36,498 nt of DNA from Bacteroidales bacterium (GTDB lineage Bacteria > Bacteroidota > Bacteroidia > Bacteroidales > JAFGHD01). Both the position numbers and the translations under genes were made by a program. This document shows, one piece after another, positions 33,536-36,498 of this stretch (positions within the stretch are counted from its first letter, which is position 1; each line of letters starts with the position of its first letter). The DNA is taken from positions 1 through 36,498 of the forward strand of contig JAFGME010000258.1 of assembly GCA_016927695.1 (NCBI GenBank), in the 5' to 3' direction. The notes under the pieces were generated by a model. It made no database searches. It saw only the letters and a program-made list of their open reading frames with translations, and was not told where the DNA came from.

Positions 33536-33568
33536 AACAATAAAGCCTCCCTGTATCTGAGAGGCCTT
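33536..33568 (-). terminator. Rho-independent terminator of the initiator tRNA
   Basis: On the minus strand GCCTCTC, a 7-base loop and GGGAGGC form a 7-bp stem (one G-U pair), extended by AA/TT and followed by TTTATTGTTT. It begins about 8 bases after the tRNA 3' end, as expected for a monocistronic tRNA transcript. Confidence 0.75.
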
Positions 33569-33573
33569 GTTAG

Positions 33574-33645
<72 letters not shown>

Positions 33646-33773
33646 ATATTTCTTTGAACTGCTCTGTTCCGGAGCCCAACGATCCGCCAACCGGCGGATC
33701 CACCCCGCAATATTTCTTTGAACTACACTGTTCCGGAGTCCAACGATCCGCCAACCGGCGGATCCACCCCGCA
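33646..33773 (-). repeat. Two 64-bp tandem repeats derived from or imitating the tRNA 5' half
   Basis: Read on the minus strand, units 33709-33646 and 33773-33710 both begin TGCGGGGTGGA, identical to the first 11 bases of the tRNA at 33645. They continue with the hairpin TCCGCC-GGTT-GGCGGA in place of the D arm. They then rejoin the tRNA with CGTTGGGCTC (CGTTGGACTC in the outer unit), which is the 5' anticodon stem and loop start. After that they diverge into CGGAACAG and a shared TTCAAAGAAATAT tail. The three TGCGGGG starts are exactly 64 bp apart. The units differ at only a few positions, so duplication is recent or maintained. Confidence 0.75.
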
Positions 33774-33786
33774 ATAAATTTTGTAC

Positions 33787-33794
33787 TATCTTTG
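33787..33794 (+). promoter_or_regulatory. -7 box of the era-der promoter
   Basis: TATCTTTG matches TAnnTTTG and lies 64 bp before the era ATG. No TTTG is present about 20 bp upstream, where the outer 64-bp repeat ends. The repeat expansion may thus have replaced or altered the -33 region. It would be divergent from the tRNA gene. Confidence 0.45.
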
Positions 33795-33858
33795 TCCCTT
33801 CATTGGGGGTGCAAATATATAACTTGTTTGAAACACAGACAACTTTTTTTTGAAAAAT

Positions 33859-34737
33859 ATGAATCATAAGGCCGGATTTGTGAACATCATCGGTAATCCG
33901 AATGTCGGGAAAAGCACTCTGATGAACGCTTTGGTTGGGGAGAGGCTGTCTATCATCACGCCAAAAGCCCAAACCACCAGGCACAGGATATTGGGCATCC
34001 TCAATGATGAAGATTATCAGGTCGTCTTTTCCGACCTTCCCGGTATACTATCTCCCGGTTACAGGCTTCAGGAGAAAATGCTCGGATACATTGAAACAGC
34101 ACTCACCGATGCCGACATTTTCCTGTATATGGTAGAAGCCGGTGAAAAGGCATACAAAGAAAATGTGGTTACAAAAATTAATAATTCCGGCATTCCGGTT
34201 TTTGTGGTCATCAATAAAATTGATCTTTCAGAACAAACCCTCATTCAGGAGCAGATAAAGCGCTGGCAGCAGGTTTTTCCGGGTGCAGAGGTGATCCCGG
34301 TTTCAGCATTGCACCGTTTCAATTTAGATAAACTGTTAAGTCTGATCCTGAATAAACTGCCTGAAAACCCTCCCTATTATGATAAGGAAGATATCACCGA
34401 TAAAAGTCTCAGGTTTATTGTTTCTGAGATCATCAGGGAAAAGGTGCTGCTTTATTATAAGCAGGAAATACCTTATTCTGTGGAGGTTGCCATTGACTCT
34501 TTCAAAGAAGGGCCGGATTTGATAAAAATTTCAGCATGGATATTTGTCATGCGTGAAACCCAGAAAATGATCGTCATCGGGCAGGGCGGTAAGGCATTGA
34601 AAAAAGTGGGTACTGAGGCCAGAAAGGATATGGAGGCATTCCTGGGGAAAAAAGTTTTCCTTGAAATGAACGTAAAAGTCAGCAAGGACTGGCGCGACAG
34701 CGACCGGCTCCTTAAGAGATTCGGATACGAAAATTAA
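33859..34737 (+). CDS. era: GTPase Era
   Basis: This 292-residue protein is the essential GTPase that binds the 3' end of 16S rRNA and helps mature the 30S subunit. G1 is GNPNVGKST at about residue 12, G2 is the TTRH region, G3 is DLPG, G4 is NKID and G5 is SAL. The C-terminal KH domain spans about 200-290 with the signature [13 protein letters not shown]. The length is normal for the family. The ATG at 33859 gives the usual short N-terminus; an in-frame TTG at 33850 is less likely. Der follows after 8 bp, an arrangement I recall as common in Bacteroidota, and both act in ribosome assembly. Confidence 0.97.
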   Translation: MNHKAGFVNIIGNPNVGKSTLMNALVGERLSIITPKAQTTRHRILGILNDEDYQVVFSDLPGILSPGYRLQEKMLGYIETALTDADIFLYMVEAGEKAYKENVVTKINNSGIPVFVVINKIDLSEQTLIQEQIKRWQQVFPGAEVIPVSALHRFNLDKLLSLILNKLPENPPYYDKEDITDKSLRFIVSEIIREKVLLYYKQEIPYSVEVAIDSFKEGPDLIKISAWIFVMRETQKMIVIGQGGKALKKVGTEARKDMEAFLGKKVFLEMNVKVSKDWRDSDRLLKRFGYEN

Positions 34738-34745
34738 ATGTCATT

Positions 34746-36050
34746 ATGCCAAATATAGTAGCCATTGTAGGCAGGCCGAATGTTGGGAAGTCAACCCTGT
34801 TTAACAGGTTAACCCGCACCCGCACTGCCATTGTCGAAGAGGTCAGCGGCGTTACACGCGACAGGATTTACGGTAAATCCGACTGGAACGGCAGGGAGTT
34901 TTCAGTGATCGACACCGGCGGATATGTTGCAGGATCAGATGATATATTTGAAGAAGAAATCAGGAAGCAGGTTGAGCTTGCCGTTCATGAGGCCGATGTC
35001 ATACTTTTTATAGTAGATGCAACAGAAGGAATTTCAGCCCTGGATAGAGATGTGGCCGGTTACCTGCGCAAATCGGATAAGCCTGTTTATCTGGTGGCCA
35101 ACAAAATAGATACTCCCAACAAATCGGATGCCATCAACGAGTTTTATGAGCTTGGTTTTGAATGGATTTTTCCGGTTTCAGCAGCCAATGGAAGCGGCAC
35201 AGGGGACCTTCTTGACAAGGTTGTTGACCATTTCCATCCTGATGAATTCGAGGATTTGCCTGATATTCCACGAATTGCCATCGTGGGCAGGCCTAACGTA
35301 GGTAAGTCTTCCCTGCTGAACACCCTTACGGGCATCGAACGGTCCATTGTTTCCCCTATCCCGGGAACTACAAGGGATACGGTACATACGCACTACAAAG
35401 GATTCGGGTTCGATTTCCTGCTTATTGACACTGCCGGCCTCCGCAAAAAGCAAAAGGTGCAAAACAACATCGAATTCTATTCCGTTTTGCGTTCTATCAG
35501 GGCCATTGAAACCAGCGATGTATGTATCCTTATGATCGATGCCACACAGGGTTTTGAGGCCCAGGACCTGAACATTTTTTCTCTTATGCAGAAGAACCAC
35601 AAAGGGGTGGTGCTGGTGGTAAACAAATGGGACCTCATTGAAAAGGAAAACAATACCCATAAGGTTTTTGAAGAGGCGATCCGTGAAAAGATAAGCCCTT
35701 CCAGCGATGTGCCTGTGGTTTTTACCTCAGTGCCCCAAAAACAGCGGATATTGAAAATTTTAGAAACGTCAGCCATAGTTTATGAGAACCGTAAAAGGAA
35801 AATATCCACCTCTAAACTCAATGAGGTGTTCCTGCCCCTGATCAGAGACTTCCCTCCTCCCATGTCCAAAGGCAAGCAGATCAAGGTAAAATATGTCACG
35901 CAGATCAAGGTGGATTTTCCTGCTTTTGCATTTTTTTGTAATCTGCCACAATATATAAAAGATCCTTACAAACGTTTTATTATCAATAAGATAAGAGAGA
36001 TGTTTGACTTTACCGGCGTCCCCATTGAGGTCTTTTTCAGGCAAAAATAA
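34746..36050 (+). CDS. der: GTPase Der (EngA)
   Basis: This 434-residue double-GTPase is needed for 50S subunit assembly. The first G domain (about 1-165) has [13 protein letters not shown] and NKID. The second (about 175-350) has [13 protein letters not shown] and NKWD. The C-terminal KH-like domain (about 355-434) ends with the typical IEVFFRQK. All nucleotide-binding motifs are intact and the length is standard. It is transcribed with era 8 bp upstream and is followed one base after its stop by the S4-domain gene. Confidence 0.97.
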   Translation: MPNIVAIVGRPNVGKSTLFNRLTRTRTAIVEEVSGVTRDRIYGKSDWNGREFSVIDTGGYVAGSDDIFEEEIRKQVELAVHEADVILFIVDATEGISALDRDVAGYLRKSDKPVYLVANKIDTPNKSDAINEFYELGFEWIFPVSAANGSGTGDLLDKVVDHFHPDEFEDLPDIPRIAIVGRPNVGKSSLLNTLTGIERSIVSPIPGTTRDTVHTHYKGFGFDFLLIDTAGLRKKQKVQNNIEFYSVLRSIRAIETSDVCILMIDATQGFEAQDLNIFSLMQKNHKGVVLVVNKWDLIEKENNTHKVFEEAIREKISPSSDVPVVFTSVPQKQRILKILETSAIVYENRKRKISTSKLNEVFLPLIRDFPPPMSKGKQIKVKYVTQIKVDFPAFAFFCNLPQYIKDPYKRFIINKIREMFDFTGVPIEVFFRQK

Positions 36051-36051
36051 G

Positions 36052-36432
36052 ATGGAAGAGGACGTAAGGATAGATAAGTGGCTTTGGGCGGTGAGGGTTT
36101 TCAAAACCAGAAACCAGGCCTCAGAGGCATGCCGAACAGGAAAAGTGAAAACAGGCGGGCAGGCGGCCAAACCCTCAAGGGTGGTGAAGCCCGGAGATGA
36201 CATCTTCGTTCATGTCGGACCGATTATCCGGAGCCTCAGGGTAAAGGGGCTGCTTAAAAACAGGGTGGGAGCCAAACTGGTGGAAGATTATCTTCTGGAT
36301 TTGACACCGCAGGAGGAATACGACAAGCTTAAAATGCTAAGGGAAACCAATTATGAATACCGTGAGAAAGGCCTGGGCAGGCCTACCAAGAGGCAGCGAA
36401 GACTGATTGACCGGCTCAAGAAGCCGAATTGA
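36052..36432 (+). CDS. S4-domain RNA-binding protein, Hsp15 (HslR)-like
   Basis: This 126-residue protein has an N-terminal S4 domain (about 5-65: RIDKWLWAVRVFKTRNQASEAC, GKVKTGGQAAKPSRVVKPGD). A basic C-terminal tail follows (GLGRPTKRQRRLIDRLKK). This is the layout of Hsp15, which binds stalled 50S subunits that carry nascent chain-tRNA. The ATG at 36052 is one base after the der stop; a longer frame overlapping der was rejected. Together with era and der it makes a ribosome-assembly and rescue operon. Confidence 0.9.
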   Translation: MEEDVRIDKWLWAVRVFKTRNQASEACRTGKVKTGGQAAKPSRVVKPGDDIFVHVGPIIRSLRVKGLLKNRVGAKLVEDYLLDLTPQEEYDKLKMLRETNYEYREKGLGRPTKRQRRLIDRLKKPN

Positions 36433-36498
36433 TATGGCATAAAAAAAATCCGGCTTCATCCAAAAAAAAATGTAATTTTACCCCGCAGAAAGTTAATT
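36433..36498. other. Short trailing intergenic sequence
   Basis: These 66 bp hold an A-rich stretch and a TAATTTTA resembling a -7 box at 36473-36480, perhaps belonging to a plus-strand gene beyond the window. Nothing else can be supported. Confidence 0.3.

Overview
The window looks like a chromosomal segment of a Bacteroidota bacterium, probably an environmental Bacteroidales-like lineage. The evidence is a secreted protein with a type IX secretion (T9SS) C-terminal sorting domain, two giant Reg_prop/Y_Y_Y sensor proteins, a LytTR response regulator, promoters of the TTTG/TAnnTTTG type, few Shine-Dalgarno sequences, and an adjacent era-der pair. The exact genus cannot be read from the sequence.

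Layout. (1) 1-259 holds a protein-like but stop-interrupted frame and GGACA/TGTCC dyads. (2) 260-7713 is a tightly coupled signalling operon: a propeller sensor histidine kinase, a TPR histidine kinase, a stand-alone receiver, and a receiver fused to a class III adenylate cyclase. Junctions are ATGA overlaps or 1-bp gaps. (3) 7757-11352 holds a possible 30-residue ORF and then two P-loop ATPases behind a clear promoter, followed by a convergent gene remnant. (4) 11656-14740 (minus) holds three exported proteins. (5) 14929-19583 (minus) holds a lipoprotein, a Reg_prop/LytS-type sensor kinase and its overlapping LytTR regulator.

(6) 19747-32052 (plus) is the most interesting part: five co-directional genes that look like a DNA-modification-based defence system. 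They are an SNF2-type helicase with a C-terminal DUF3883/PD-(D/E)XK-like domain; a RibD-type deaminase fused to a HATPase_c_4/winged-helix module; a DUF1156 (COG1743) adenine DNA methyltransferase; a DUF1016 (YhcG-type) nuclease; and a DUF499 (COG1483) ATPase carrying an Ig-like insertion. Helicase, DUF1156 methylase and DUF499 ATPase are known companions in defence islands. The deaminase-ATPase fusion in the middle is what I would examine first. The set has no PglZ, no DUF1998 protein and no HsdS, so it is not canonical BREX, DISARM or type I restriction-modification.

(7) 32439-33161 (minus) is an exported TonB-C-like/carboxypeptidase-regulatory-like protein. (8) 33436-33773 contains an initiator tRNA-Met (minus) with its terminator. 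Upstream of it lie two 64-bp repeats that keep parts of the tRNA 5' half but replace the D arm with a hairpin. (9) 33859-36432 holds era, der and an S4-domain (Hsp15-like) gene, conserved ribosome-related housekeeping genes. The accessory block 7.9-32 kb therefore ends next to a tRNA gene and core genes, a common position for islands, although no integrase is visible here.
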